Below are positions 35,448-47,672 of a DNA stretch of 64,000 nt, piece by piece; the first letter of the stretch is position 1, and every line of letters starts with the position of its first letter. Both the position numbers and the translations under genes were made by a program. Source of the DNA: Tridacna crocea (Eukaryota > Mollusca > Bivalvia > Cardiida > Cardiidae). The notes under the pieces were generated by a model. It was not told the DNA's origin. It worked only from the letters and a program-made list of their open reading frames with translations, and did not search any database. Where the stretch lies: positions 15,782,119 to 15,846,118 of the forward strand of contig OX031071.1 of assembly GCA_943736015.1 (NCBI GenBank), written 5' to 3'.

Positions 35448-37065
35448 GTCTGCCAGCTTCTTTCTAGCAGACGCTTCTACCTTTCATTCCAAACCAATGG
35501 CTAAATTTCGACAAAAGTCGACACAAAGTTCAGCAATGAGAGACGAATGAATCATGTCACACTGAATATCATTAACGATAAAAACGAATTTCGCCAACAT
35601 GTGAGGGAATTCTTGGATAGGTGCAGTGGCCAATGTAAAATATCTGAAGCACAAATATAAACAACCTGCCTCTTCAATGTGTTGTTGCAATTTTTTAGTG
35701 ATTCTTTTACCAATCAATTCCAAGTTGTAGCGGCTTTACATCATGAGGCCTGAGAAAGCATTGTGGTGAAATGAGAAAATGCTGTCAACATCTCTCCATC
35801 TTTTTTTTTTTAAATTACCCTTTCACAAAAATATATTAATAAGTGTTGCGAATTCATCAAACGGAAAGTGTAGCTCTCGCTATGTATTCGAAAGGTACCG
35901 AGTTCGACTCCTGCTGAGATCACTTTTTTTTCCCACCTTGTTTGTGACATTTTTAACTAGATTTTTGTTTTGTTGTTGTCTCGAAGTGATTTCAATTTGG
36001 ACAGGTTGATTTTTTTGTGGACTGGTAAAGGATTTAGTACACCGAATTCCTCGTTAGCTTGCCATATAAATTGTGAAAATTAGAATTATATATCGGGGGC
36101 CTACAAATTAGTGAAAGAAAGGAAACACGTGAAAAGATGAATTGTCACGCTTTTGTAACTAAAGAAATCAAGCTACAAACACATCCATTTTTTTAAGTAA
36201 GGGAAAAATTTAGCAGCGCTATAAAAGGAGTTCAGCACGCAAGAGTTGCACGTCCAAATCGTTGTTAAAATCCAACAATTTCTACTTTTCCACAATGTTT
36301 CCTACCCTTTGAAAGATAAGCCTGTTCATGCCATCCAGTTCATCGTTTTCTAATAGACAATTTCAAAAAAAAAAAACTTGTCGTCTGGAAAAAAACAGCT
36401 GCTGGTGTGAATGAAAGGACGTTCTTTATGATCGGTAAAGCAAGATCAGACACTGTTGCAAAGGTGCACTGTTTGTACTGATATTCACGGCTCATATTAT
36501 AAATAAATAGGATGAAAGACAACATACAAAAAAAAAATTACAGAACCATTTGTGAAAAGAAACCTTCTTTAATTTTACCTAGGGTACGATAATTGAGGGG
36601 CCAAATAACATTCATAAAAAAATATTGATTTCGAGCACAAAAAACAAGCCACCAGAAAAGGGGACCGAAAGTTTAACTCATTATTTTGAGTACTTCATAT
36701 CATTTTCGGAGCGCCAAAAGCTTGCTGTGTCATCCAGAGCAACTCCAATTAACTTTTGGCAGTATGAAATTACAAGAATTGCATCTTGTGTGCTTGCAAA
36801 TTGAGATTTTTCAATGTGGTCCCTTTTTTCGTGCTGCAAAAGTTTTCCTTCAATATGGCCGGCTATCGGCCGAAACTTTCGCAGCACCTTAAAAGGGGTA
36901 TTCTCCTTGTCGCACATCCGTGTAACTTTTTATCGGGTACCTATTGTCATGCCGCAATTAGATTTGCATGAGCTACACGGGCGCTTTAGGATATATTTAT
37001 ACTTCCATTCTATAAGAGGGGAAAGCCGAAATCGAACTGCTCGTGCAAATCCAGAAGCCTTTTGA
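35448..37065 (+). repeat. Middle copy (M) of the arm
   Basis: 35448-36058 is a direct copy of 31045-31680. 36059-37065 has no partner in arm L but matches the reverse complement of 39490-40690. So M carries the part of the unit that L lacks. Confidence 0.8.
35862..35923 (+). repeat. tRNA-like sequence with D-loop deletion
   Basis: Same as 31475-31548 but CAGTGGTAGAGCA is missing between GTAGCT and CTCGC. The B-box region GAGTTCGACTCC remains. Confidence 0.6.
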
Positions 37066-37222
37066 AAACATTGAGGGAAAATGAGAAATTGCAGGTAGCC
37101 AGCATTTTCTCCTTTTCCCACAAAGTTTTCTACCCTATCAATGCAAAATTGCACCATTTGAGCCACAGTGAAATGATCATCTACAAATGCTTTTAATTTT
37201 GATAGGTCTAAAATTTTGCGGT
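37055..37222 (-). repeat. M1 copy, left end replaced
   Basis: Starts inside the element at GAAGCCTTTTGAAAACATTG and ends TGCGGTGTGGTAAG. The left TTAA end is missing at the border with arm M. Confidence 0.6.
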
Positions 37223-37236
37223 GTGGTAAGGGGGGG

Positions 37237-39488
37237 ATGTTACTGAAAAAAAAATTGCAGACAAATTCACAGTGGCTTAAATGGATCAATTTTGCTTTGA
37301 TACAGAAGAAAATCTTGTAGGAAAAGGAGATGTTGGTTACCAGCATTTTCCCCTTTTCCCACAATATTTTCAAAAGGCTGCTTCCTCAGTGTCGTTAAAC
37401 GTCGTCATTGTGTGATAAAGGGTTAAAACATAGTGGGAAAAGGGAAAAACGCAGGTCACCAGCCCATGCAATATCTCAACCCTTTCCGAAACAATCCCTG
37501 GTTTTTGCGACCTTGAGATAGAATCCTTTTAAAAACATTGTGGGAAAAGGAGAAAATGCTGGTTATCAGCATTTTCTCTTTTACCCACAAAGTTTTCTAC
37601 CCTGCTGGAAATAAATTTCAATTTTTGAGTTATGTTTATTTTCTTGTCTGAAAGTGCTTTCAATTTTGACCAGTCTAAAATTTTGTCATTTGGTAAAGGG
37701 TTAAAATTATATCACTTCTAGACAACAAAATTATGGACCTGCCCAACCTCAAAGCGCTTCCACATGACAAAGTGAACATGAATCTAACACTGAAATTTAG
37801 TCGCTGAGAGAAAGAAAATGTTGTGAGAGGTGGAGACGCAATTTTTTAAAATTCTTTTGAAAACATTGCGGGAATATGAAAAATGCAAAGTGCAAGCATG
37901 TCGCAATATTTTGTCAGGCACACAATAATCAAATGGACCTATCCAATACATGTATACACAGTTATATCTTTCTTAGAAGACAACGTTATGGACCTGTCCA
38001 AACTCAAAGCACTTGCAGTAACATTAACATTAATCAAACATTGAAATTCAATCGCTGAGGGGAAAAAATATTCTAGGAAAATGGAGAATATGCAGCATTT
38101 TCTCCTTTTCCCACAATATTTTCCAAAGTCTTCTTTTTCGAAATTGTTAAAACCTGGTACTGTCTGGTGAAGGTATAAAGGGAAAATATTTGGACTGGCC
38201 CAACAAACATTTGACATTCACTCACATTTTAAAATAAACACACATGTATGCAAAGAAAACAATGAATAAATCTGCGTCTATGTCTTATTTTTCCAAAATG
38301 AACTAACCCATTACAATCATAGTGTTTTTCAGATCTGTTAAACAGCATTTTCTCCTTCGCCCACAATGTTTTCCATCATTTCAAAAAAGCATTTTGGGAA
38401 AAGGAGAAAATGCTGGCAATCAGCATTTTCTTTTCTCACAATGTTTTCAGAAGCCTTCTCTTTCAAGGGTATAAAAAGTCATTGTGTGTATAAAGGGTTA
38501 ATTGTCAGCAAAAAATGCTTTCCGAGTGGGCTAGTCTAAGATTTTACAGGGTAGTAGATGGTTTGTCCAAATATCAGACGTTTACAAGCTACTATGAGAA
38601 GGGTTAAAAAAGAGAGAAAAATAAATCCAGAATAAGTAGATTCATCCAAATCTAAGAAATTGAAACATCATTTTTTTAAGGTGGAGAAAAAGACAACTGG
38701 GATAGTTTTTACAAAAAAAGGCTCACTGAAAATAAATGGACTCTTCCAATTCCAGTGAATTTTAAGAAGTTTTAATCATGACTTATCCAAATTCATTCAT
38801 TTGTTAATGAAATGGACTTTCCAAAATTCAATGATTTGTAAAAGAACTAGAAATATATTAAATGGACTCTTCCAGAATATTTGATTTTTAAAGAAAATAT
38901 CAGATAAAATTAAGTGGACCCTTCCAAATTCAATGAATTCCATGTCAACGGAATACATTTGAAATGGATTAGTCCAACTTCAAAGATAAAAAAAAAAATT
39001 AACCTAAGGTTAACAATGGACTCTTCTAAATTAAGAAATTGTAAGACAAATGAAATTTTTCTATGTAATGGACTTGTCCAAATTCAAAGAATGATGAGAA
39101 ACTGCATTTAAATGGAATGGACTCTTCCAAATTCAATGATTAGCAATGGAATTGAAAAAAGCTAGAATGGACTCTTCCACTTTCAATAACTCTATACTAA
39201 AACTTGTTCAACATGGAATCGACTCTTCCAAATTGAATGAATAATGAGACCCCCAAAAATAAGTAGAATGGATTCTTCCATATATATTTAAAAAAAACCA
39301 TGAAAATAAATTATAGACTCTTCCAAATTCAATATATAGTGAGACCAGACAAGAAGTAAAATGGACTCTTCCATCTTAAAAAAACATATGAATGAATATA
39401 ATGGAGTCTTCCAAATTCAATGAAAAGAGAACTATAAATTTGGAAAGAATGGACTCTTCCAACTTCACTTTAATTACTGGACTCTTCT
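37237..39488 (+). repeat. Duplicated segment S2
   Basis: Direct, nearly identical copy of S1, ending at TTAATTACTGGACTCTTC where the inverted arm R begins. Confidence 0.9.
38640..39488 (+). repeat. Second copy of the TGGACTCTTCCA array
   Basis: Part of S2. The motif positions match those of the first array, with scattered base changes both in motifs and in spacers. Confidence 0.85.
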
Positions 39489-39646
39489 GGATATGCACGA
39501 ACAGTTCGATTTAGGCTTCCTCCCTTTTATGGAGAGGAGGTATAAATATATCCTAAAGCGCCCGTGTAGCTCGTGCAAATCTAATTGCGGCATGACAATA
39601 GGTACCCGATAAAAAGTTACACGGATGCGCAAGGAAAATACCCCTT

Positions 39647-39875
39647 TTAACTCATTACCAAACAACAATATTTTAGGCTTGTCCAAATCGAAAGCATTTG
39701 CAAACGACATAATAAAAGTGACTGAAAATTTGAAATTTGTTTTGAGAATGGTAGAAAACACTGTGGGAAAAGGAGAAAATGCTGGTTACCAGCATTTTCT
39801 CATTTTCCTACAGTGTTTTCAAAAGGCTTCTTTCTCAGGGTCGTCAAAAGTTGGGATTGTGTGGTAATGGGTTAA
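39647..39875 (+). mobile_element. M1 MITE, with empty site at 36889
   Basis: TTAACTCATTACCAAACAAC to GTGTGGTAATGGGTTAA, 229 bp. The inverted partner arm reads GCACCTTAAAAGGGG at the matching place with no insert and one TTAA (36889-36892). Confidence 0.93.
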
Positions 39876-40840
39876 GGTGCTGCGAAAGTTTCGGCCGATA
39901 GTCAGCCATATTGAAGAAAAACTTTTGCAGCTCGAAAAAAAGGACCACATGGAAAAATCTCAATTTGCAAGCACTTGAGATGCAATTCTTGAAATTTCAT
40001 GCTGCAAAAAGTTAATTGGAGTTGCTCTGGATAACACAGCAAGCTTTTGGCGCTCCGAAAATGATGTGATGTACTTGAAATATTGAGTTAAACTTTCGGT
40101 CCTCTTTTCTGGTGGCTTGTTTTTTGTGCTCGAAATCAAGAAATTTTTTGAGAAAGCTATTCGGCCCCTCAATTATCGTACCCTGGGTAAAATTAAAGAG
40201 GGTTTCTTTGACAAATAGTCCTGTAAATGTTTTTTTTTGTGTATGCTGTCTTTCCTTCTATTTATTTATAATACGAGTCGTGAATATCAGTACAAACAGT
40301 GCACCTTTGCAAATGTTTCTGATCTTGCTTTACCAATCACAAAGCAAGTCCTTTCATTCACACTGCCAGCTGTTTTTCCAGGCGAGAACTTTCTTTTTAA
40401 AATTGTTCATTAGAAAACGATGAACTGGATGGCACGAATAGATTTATTTTCAAAGGGTAGAAAACATTGTGGAAAAGTAGAAATTGTTGGTTTTTAACAA
40501 CGATTTGGATGTGCAACTCTTGCGTGCTGAACTCCTTTTATGGCGCTGCTGAATTTTTCCCCAACTGAAAAAATTGGATGTTCTTTGTATGCTTGATTTT
40601 TTTTACAGTTACAAGAGCGTGACAATTCATCTTTTCACGTGTTTCCTTTTTTTCACCGATTTGTATGGCTCCGATATATAATTCCGGTTTTTATCGCAAA
40701 ATAAAGAGGAATTCTGTGTACTAAATCCTTTACCAGTCGACAAAAAAAATCAACCTGTCCAAATTGAAAGTACTTCGAGACAACAACAACAACACAAAAA
40801 TCTGGTTCAAAACTGTCACAAACAAGGAGGAAAAAAAAAA

Positions 40841-40914
40841 GTGATCTCTGCAGGACTCGAACTCGGTACCTTTGGTATTTAGAGCGAGTGCTCTACCACT
40901 GAGCTATGCATTCT
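40841..40914 (-). repeat. tRNA-like sequence
   Basis: Minus-strand TAGCTCAGTGGTAGAGCACT and GAGTTCGAGTCCTGC: A and B boxes both intact, inverted copy of the one at 31475. Confidence 0.65.
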
Positions 40915-41710
40915 GTTCGTTAATTTGGAAACACTTATTAAATTATTTTTGTGAAAGGGTAATTTAAAGAAAAAAAGAAAAACCATGGAAAGATGATTGT
41001 CAGCATTTTCTCATTTCCTCACAATGCCTTCTCAGGCCTCATGATATAAAGCCTTTATAACTTGGAATTGCTTGACCAGTAAAAGAATCAGTAAAAAATT
41101 GCAACAACACATTTGAAGAGGCAGGTCGTTTTTATTAAATTTTGTGCTTCAGATATTTTGCACTGACCAGTGCACCTATCCAAGAATTCCTTCACATGTT
41201 GGCAAAATTCGTTTTTATCGTTAATGAAATTCATTCGTCTCTCATTGCTGAACTTTGCGTTGACTTTGTCGAAATTTACCCATTAGTGTGGAATGGAAAG
41301 GTAGGAGCGTCTGCTGGAAAAATAACAGACAGGGTGAAAGAAATAACGTGTCTTGTGATGGGTAAATCAACATCAGAAACATTAAGCTTTCTTATTAGGG
41401 TCTTGATTGCCTCTAAAAAAATAATAATACAAGCTCTGTTGACGTCTTTATTTTTTGGCTTAGCTAAATGCGCTGGCTTTAGACATACTTCTTAGTTTGA
41501 TATAGAATGAATAAACGGTATATTGTGATTGTTCAAAAATAAAGATATGTCTATAAGACCCAATTTAGAACCGTTGTCCAAGATATTAACAATGCAAACA
41601 TTCTGACTCGTTTTTCATGAATAGATCTATGTGATAACCAAGAACTTTCCATGTTTTTATTCCCTCTACCTTTCACAAAAATGCACTAAGTGTTAATCTG
41701 TCGTTAAAAC

Positions 41711-41784
41711 GGAATGCGTAGCACAGTGGTAGAGGACTCGTTCTGTAAGGAAAGGGTTCCGAGTTCGTGTTTTGTACTGGTCAC
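41711..41784 (+). repeat. tRNA-like sequence
   Basis: GCGTAGCACAGTGGTAGAGG and GGGTTCCGAGTTCGTG; inverted partner of 30594-30667. Confidence 0.6.
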
Positions 41785-43033
41785 ATATTTCCCTCATAGT
41801 TTATGACATTTTCTAAACGAGATTTTTTTTCAATCGTCTCGAGTGGCTTTCAATTTGGCCACTTTGAATTTTTTTGTCGACCGGTAAAATATTTAGTACA
41901 CCAAACTTCTCTTTAGCTCGGCTCGTCACAAAAACAAAACAAGTAATCATATATTGAGGGCACACAAGTCTGTGAAATAAAGGAAATACGTGAAAAGGTG
42001 AATTGTTACTTTTTTATAACTGAAAAACTGTTAAAAACGACGAGAAAGAAATCAAGCAAACAAACACATCCAATTTTTTGAGATGGGGGAATTTCGCTGC
42101 GCCATGAAAGGAGTTAAACCATTTTTTTTCAACAGGCTGTAAACGCAAGAGTTGAAAGTCCAAATCCTTACTCGGCAAATGATTGATCGGACATTCATTT
42201 TGCTGAATTTATGCATCTCTTACCCGGAAACATTGTTTTGATCCAGTTAAATCCTCGCCTAACAATCCTGCGTCATAACCAGCACTTGAAATAATACCGT
42301 ACTTTATATAAATATAAACATTGTTGAAAAAAAAAGGAGAAAATGTCGATCACCAGCAATTTCTTCTTTACAACAATTCACTTTCGTTTAAAAGATAAAT
42401 CTTTCAATGTCATCCAGTTTATCGTTTGCTAACGTACATCTTTAAAAAAAAATGTGATCGAGAAGAAAACAGCCAGCGGTGTGAATGAAATGACGTGCCT
42501 AGTGACTGGTGAATCAACATCAGAAACATTTGCAGAGGTGCACTGATTATACTGATAAAAATACTCATATCATGAATAAAAAAGAGTCAATGACAGTGCA
42601 TTCCATACATTAATAATAGTGATAATAATAATGATAAAAACATTTTGCAGCTAGTGTAGGTCAAGATCAGATTGCACACGGAAAATGAACTCTCATGTTG
42701 CATCTACACTGTTTGCAATGCTATCAGTAAATATGAAAAACAGATATTGTAAAATGCAATATTACTGTTGCCATTCCAAAATGAAAAAAAAATGTGCATT
42801 TTTTTCTAGAGCTTAACCCTTTACAGAACAACGAAATCTTAGACTGGTCTAAATCAAGAAATTGTGACACCCCTCCCACCGGCTCCACGTCAAAAATAAA
42901 GGTTTCAAAATTTGCATTCTCCGAGATCGTAGTACTTCACAAGAGCGGTATGATTGATCTTGTTGGGAAAGCAGACGATAATGGCGTTAACGATTCAGCC
43001 TGGATTTTGCCCTCTGTAAAACGAAATTGACAA

Positions 43034-43246
43034 TGACGTCATCACCGAAGACTTTCCGCGACAAGGATTTTGCTCCGAATGTCGTGCATGGATTTCATCA
43101 CTCGTCACAACTCGGCTGATTCCGTACCTACATCTAATGGCCCGATCACCTGAGGTATGCCGAATGTGGATTTAATAGTTCTGTTATAACGTCATCGATT
43201 CGGCGAAGATTTTGCTCTCTGTGAAACGAAATGAACGATGACGTCA
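43034..43246. promoter_or_regulatory. TGACGTCA sites in arm R
   Basis: Perfect octamers at 43034 and 43239 and a degraded one near 43189, at places matching the left cluster. Confidence 0.45.
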
Positions 43247-43426
43247 TCACCAAGGATTTACTCACCGAGGATTTTGCTCAACGAGGATTTTGCTCCGAAT
43301 ACCGAGGATTCCTCCTATACTTTTGGCACTTCTAATATCGTTGGTTTACTTCAAAAACCTCAAAACTGCAGCTTGTTACAAGCTGTGGTTACGAGGTTTT
43401 TGAACCAACGATACACATGCTGGTGA

Positions 43427-44175
43427 GCGGCACCCTCTTCTGTTTTTTAGGCCAGGGAATCCCTCTCAAGGGATTCCCTTGCCTATAGGGATCGTAAGCT
43501 GTCTATTCAGACAAAAATGTTGGACGGTGTGTCCACTCTATATCGCTGAGTCCGCCAAAACAACTAGTTTCCCAAGTATGTAAAGAGATTGCTTATCACA
43601 CGGTGTGAATGCTTTCCCTTCCTCAAAGCTTTCATCTGCAAAATGCCATGGAATTGCAAGGGTATTACGATCCTTTAATAACTGACGTGTGTGTGTTTTT
43701 ATCCCGTTTTTGTCATTAACACTGACCTAATAAAGGCGTAACCTAATAAACTTAGCTTTATCCGGAAGTTGTGTATTCCTACGCGCTATATACGGTTAAT
43801 ATCTATAACGCTCTCTCTTGCATTCCGGATCATTCACATTCAGGTATGGTGAGAGTAACGAACGACAACTCTGATCGGAGTTTGTCTATAACGTTGTGTT
43901 GACATTTGAACATATGTCTCACAAAACGCGTCTCCGCTAAAATGCGATTGTAAATAAAGCAAACTACATATAGAATATTGGCCCGTGTTATGTTTATCAC
44001 TTTTTCCTATGCATACCGACTAAATCTAGGGTACTTCGGCGGAATGCTGGAGAAATCGGCCCCTGGAGAAATCGTCCCCAAACTGCTCGGCCCGTGTTAT
44101 GTTTATCACTCAGTAGAAATCGTCCCCTGGAGACGATTTCTATGGTGAAATCGTCCCCAAATAAAATTTTAGAAA
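43427..44175. repeat. Unclassified hairpin-bearing sequence
   Basis: A hairpin AGGGAATCCC / GGGATTCCCT at 43450-43483 and a second, GAAATCGTCC / GGACGATTTC, near 44115-44140. ACCCTCTTCTG just before the first hairpin resembles an H-type 3' end. No gene seen. Confidence 0.4.
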
Positions 44176-44569
44176 AATCGACCCCAACATCATATTTCAT
44201 CCATATCGTTAATCAAGTTGTCTATAAAAATATTTTTGAAAGTCTTTAGTATGTACAGTATGTGTATTAGTTTCCTTTATCCAAGAGTTATTTGGTAGTT
44301 TTGTCATTGTTTAAACTGCCTATTTCACACTGATAGGATGTATTTCACGCCTTTTACACCTGTCACAAATAGATTACACCTGTGTGATTCTTAAAAAATG
44401 TCTTTGATTGACTTTGATTTGAAACCAAATGAATGCTTATAATTTTTTTCTGTAGTCGTTCGCTTGTCATTTAATGTATTTTTTTTTTTATCTGTCTCTC
44501 TACTAGTTGTCATATGACATACCTGTGACCAATACCATTTAGCAGGAGCGTCAGTGTCACTGACACACA

Positions 44570-44935
44570 TATTTCTAGTGTTCACTAGGGCTTGTGTGCA
44601 TCCGAATATTTCCGGTCCATAACTTCTACAATTTTGGATGGATTTCAAAATAATTTGGCACAATTGACCTCCATCACGAATAGATGTGCCATTTGAAACA
44701 TCTGTTCAAGTAGGTTCAAGATCAAGGCCACACTGAAGGCCAATTTTTCGTCCGAACCATAAGTCCTACATTTTTGGATAGATTCCGGTAAAAATGAGCA
44801 TAATGCATTGTACTCCATCATGAGTAGATGTTCCGTTTGAAACATTTATTCAGGTCCAGAGTGTAGGTCAAGCTTGAGAGTCAAGTGTTCACGGGCTTGA
44901 CACAAGTTGTCCTTGGACAACGATAATGAATTAGG
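44570..44935. repeat. H-like element, two tandem units
   Basis: Two units of about 170 bp share CATAACTTCTACAATTTTGG / CATAAGTCCTACATTTTTGG and GAATAGATGTGCC / GAGTAGATGTTCC. The end has a TTGTCCTTGGACAA hairpin. Probably another tandem-unit family. Confidence 0.55.
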
Positions 44936-45919
44936 ATTAACGTCTTTTTATATTATGTAGATATAAGTATCGAAGCTCAAGTCACTGTGACTTGTCCGTA
45001 AAATAGGTAAGTGAAATAGGTAAACCGAGCCTAATCGTTTTCCCAAAACAATCCAACCTTTTCACAGTATTTTATTGAGAAAATATTTTGGCTAAAAGAG
45101 AATTTGCTTGTCCCAATTTCCCCAAAATCTTACTTTTCAATATACACGAAGAACTACTTTGGATTTTCATCTACAACTTCCTTCAAATATGACCAGTTCA
45201 AAATTTCGTCGACTTGTGGAAGGTAGAGACAACATGACCGACTGCCATATCACTCCAATCTTTATTATTCATTACATTTTACCTTGATATCTATCTTACA
45301 TGTATTTTCATTGAAATCAATAAAAATAAATATGTCCTTGCGTCATAAATGTAAAAAATAACGTCATTCTGGACTACAAGACATCACATGTCTCAGAAAA
45401 TTTAGATAACCAAAGTTGGTATTGCACCGATTGAATAGTTCAATTTTGACTTGGGATTGTTTACAAGCACGACAAATTACTAAATATTCTAAGCCATTAT
45501 CAACCACCCCATAACTGTGAGCACATCCCTAGCTCTGGCTTAATTAGTTTCTGGCTGGTGCTTTTTAGTATCAGTTCAAAATTTCCTGTTAAAACCAAGA
45601 ATTCCAGGGGCTTAGTGGAATCCGCTTGTATCCCTGTCCGTCTACCTGTTTGTATTAAGTAAAATTGTCCTCTTGTGTTGTTTCGTATCCTCAATTTCCT
45701 GGCCTTCAGTACTATCAGTACTTTGATTAGAAATAGAAGGTCCATACTCTGACCTCACGTTTGATTTGTCGTCCGTAGACCTGCTTTCATGCTGGATAGG
45801 TCTACAATTTTGTAGTGTATTGCCGATTTCAAAGATATATGGCATATCTAAACGGGTCCTTGTATAGAGAATACGTAAAAAGTGTTGGCTGTTGTTTTCG
45901 ATAGATAAAAATTTCCCGG

Positions 45920-47672
45920 ACAATTTTTTAAAAGTGTCACCCTATGGGCATTTAAAAGTCTGACCAGCCGTTCCAGACAAGAAGAATTAAGAAATTCCTC
46001 TTCATGTCCCTAGAGTGCAAATAACCCCACCATCAGAGCTATGTTTCTTGAAAGATCACAATTTTGTGTACAATTTTTGAGAAGAGTTACCCAAGGAACA
46101 TTGCTGTGAGATTATCTTGAAACCTGACAAGTGGTTTCAGAGAAGAAGAATTTTCAAGAATTTCTGCATTTCTGTTTAGTACAAGTAGCCCCCATTCACC
46201 AAAGCCATGTTTCCTGACGGATTAAAATTTCGCAACTACTTTTTGAAAAAGGTCATCCAAGGAACATTGCTGTGAAATCTTTTTAGAACCTGACCAGCGG
46301 TTTCAGGATTTTCAAGAATTTCATAATTTCCGCCTAGTGCAAGTAGCCCCCATTCACCAGAGACATGTTTCTTAACGGATTAAAATTTCGCAAAAACTTT
46401 TTGAAAAAAGAACACCTCTGTGAAATTGTTTCAAAATTTGACCAGCGGTTTAAGAGAAGAAGAATTTTCAAGAATTTTATAATTTTCGCAATTTCCCCAT
46501 TCACCAGAGCAAATTTCCCATACAATTCTTGAAAATGGTTACCCAAAAGACAGCCCTTTGAAATTGTTTCAAAATCTGACCAGCCATTTCACAGAAGAAG
46601 AATTTTTAAGAATTTCTGCATTTCTGTATAGTGCAAGTAGCCCCCATTCACCAGAGCCATGTTTCCTGACGGATAAAAATTTCGCAAATAATTTTTGTTT
46701 TTTTTTGTTTAAAGTTTCGCTAGTAATTTTTGAAAAGTGTCACCCAAAGAATATGTCTGTGAAATTGTTTTAAATCTGACCAACGGTTTCAGGTAAGAAG
46801 AATTTTAAAGAATTTCATAATTTTCGCATAGTGCAAGTAGCCCCCATTCAGCAGAGCCATGTTTCTTGTCGGATTAAAATTTCCCAAACACTTTTTAAAA
46901 AAGAGTTACCCAAAGACCACCCCTGTGAAATTGTTTCAAAATCTGACAAGCCATTTTAGAGAAGAAGAATTTGTAAGAATTTCTTCATTTCTCTATATAG
47001 TGCAAGTAGCCCCCATTCACCAGAGCCATGTTTCTTGACGGATCACAATTCCCAAAACAGCTTTTGAAAACAGTCACTCAAAGAACATCTCTGTGAAATT
47101 AATTCAAAATTTGACAAGCCGTTTCAGAGAAGACGAATTTTTAAGAATTTCTTCATTTCTGTATAGTGCATGTAGCCCCCCCCCTCCTCTTTCACCAGAG
47201 CCATGTTTCCTGACGGATTAAAATTTCCCAAATAAGTTTTGAAGAGGGTCACCCAAAGACCATCTCTGTGAAATTGTTTCAACCTCAGCAGTTTCAGAGA
47301 AGAAGAATTTTAAAGAATTTCATCATTTCCGCATAGTGCAAGTAACCCCCATTCACCAGAGCCATGTTTTTTGACGGATTAGAATTTCGCAAACAGCATT
47401 TGAAAAGGATCACCCAAGGAAAACCTCTGTGAAATTGTTTCAAATTCTGACAAGCCGTTTTATAGAAGAAGGATTTTTAAGAATTTGTTCATTTCTGTAA
47501 ATGTGCAAGTAGCCCCCATTCACTAGAGCCATATTTCTTTTGGGATCAAAATTTTTCCCAAACAGTTTTTAAAAAGAGTCACTCAAAGAACATCTCTGTG
47601 AAATTATTTAAAAATCTGACCGTTCCGGGGAAAAAGAATTTTTACAAATTTCTTCATTTCTGTAACTTATAA
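45920..47672 (-). mobile_element. H1 element, reverse orientation
   Basis: About ten reverse-complement H1 units, seen as repeated CAAGTAGCCCCCATTCACCA and AGAAGAAGAATTTT. Neither terminal hairpin is present. All other H1 copies in the window are forward. Confidence 0.75.

Larger units (their letters stand above)
39489..43345 (-). repeat. Right arm (R), inverted
   Basis: The reverse complement of the joined L and M unit: 39490-40690 pairs with 36059-37065 and 40700-43345 with 29243-31680. R also contains an internal inverted repeat: 40265-40690 pairs with about 41980-42585, centred near 41425. Confidence 0.8.

Noticed and set aside
45500..45923. Minus-strand frames of 81 and 93 residues as a gene
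   Set aside because: Part of the segment (GTCGTCCGTAGACCTGCTTT, GTCTACAATTTTGTAGTGTA) resembles an old M1 end, and no protein motif is seen.
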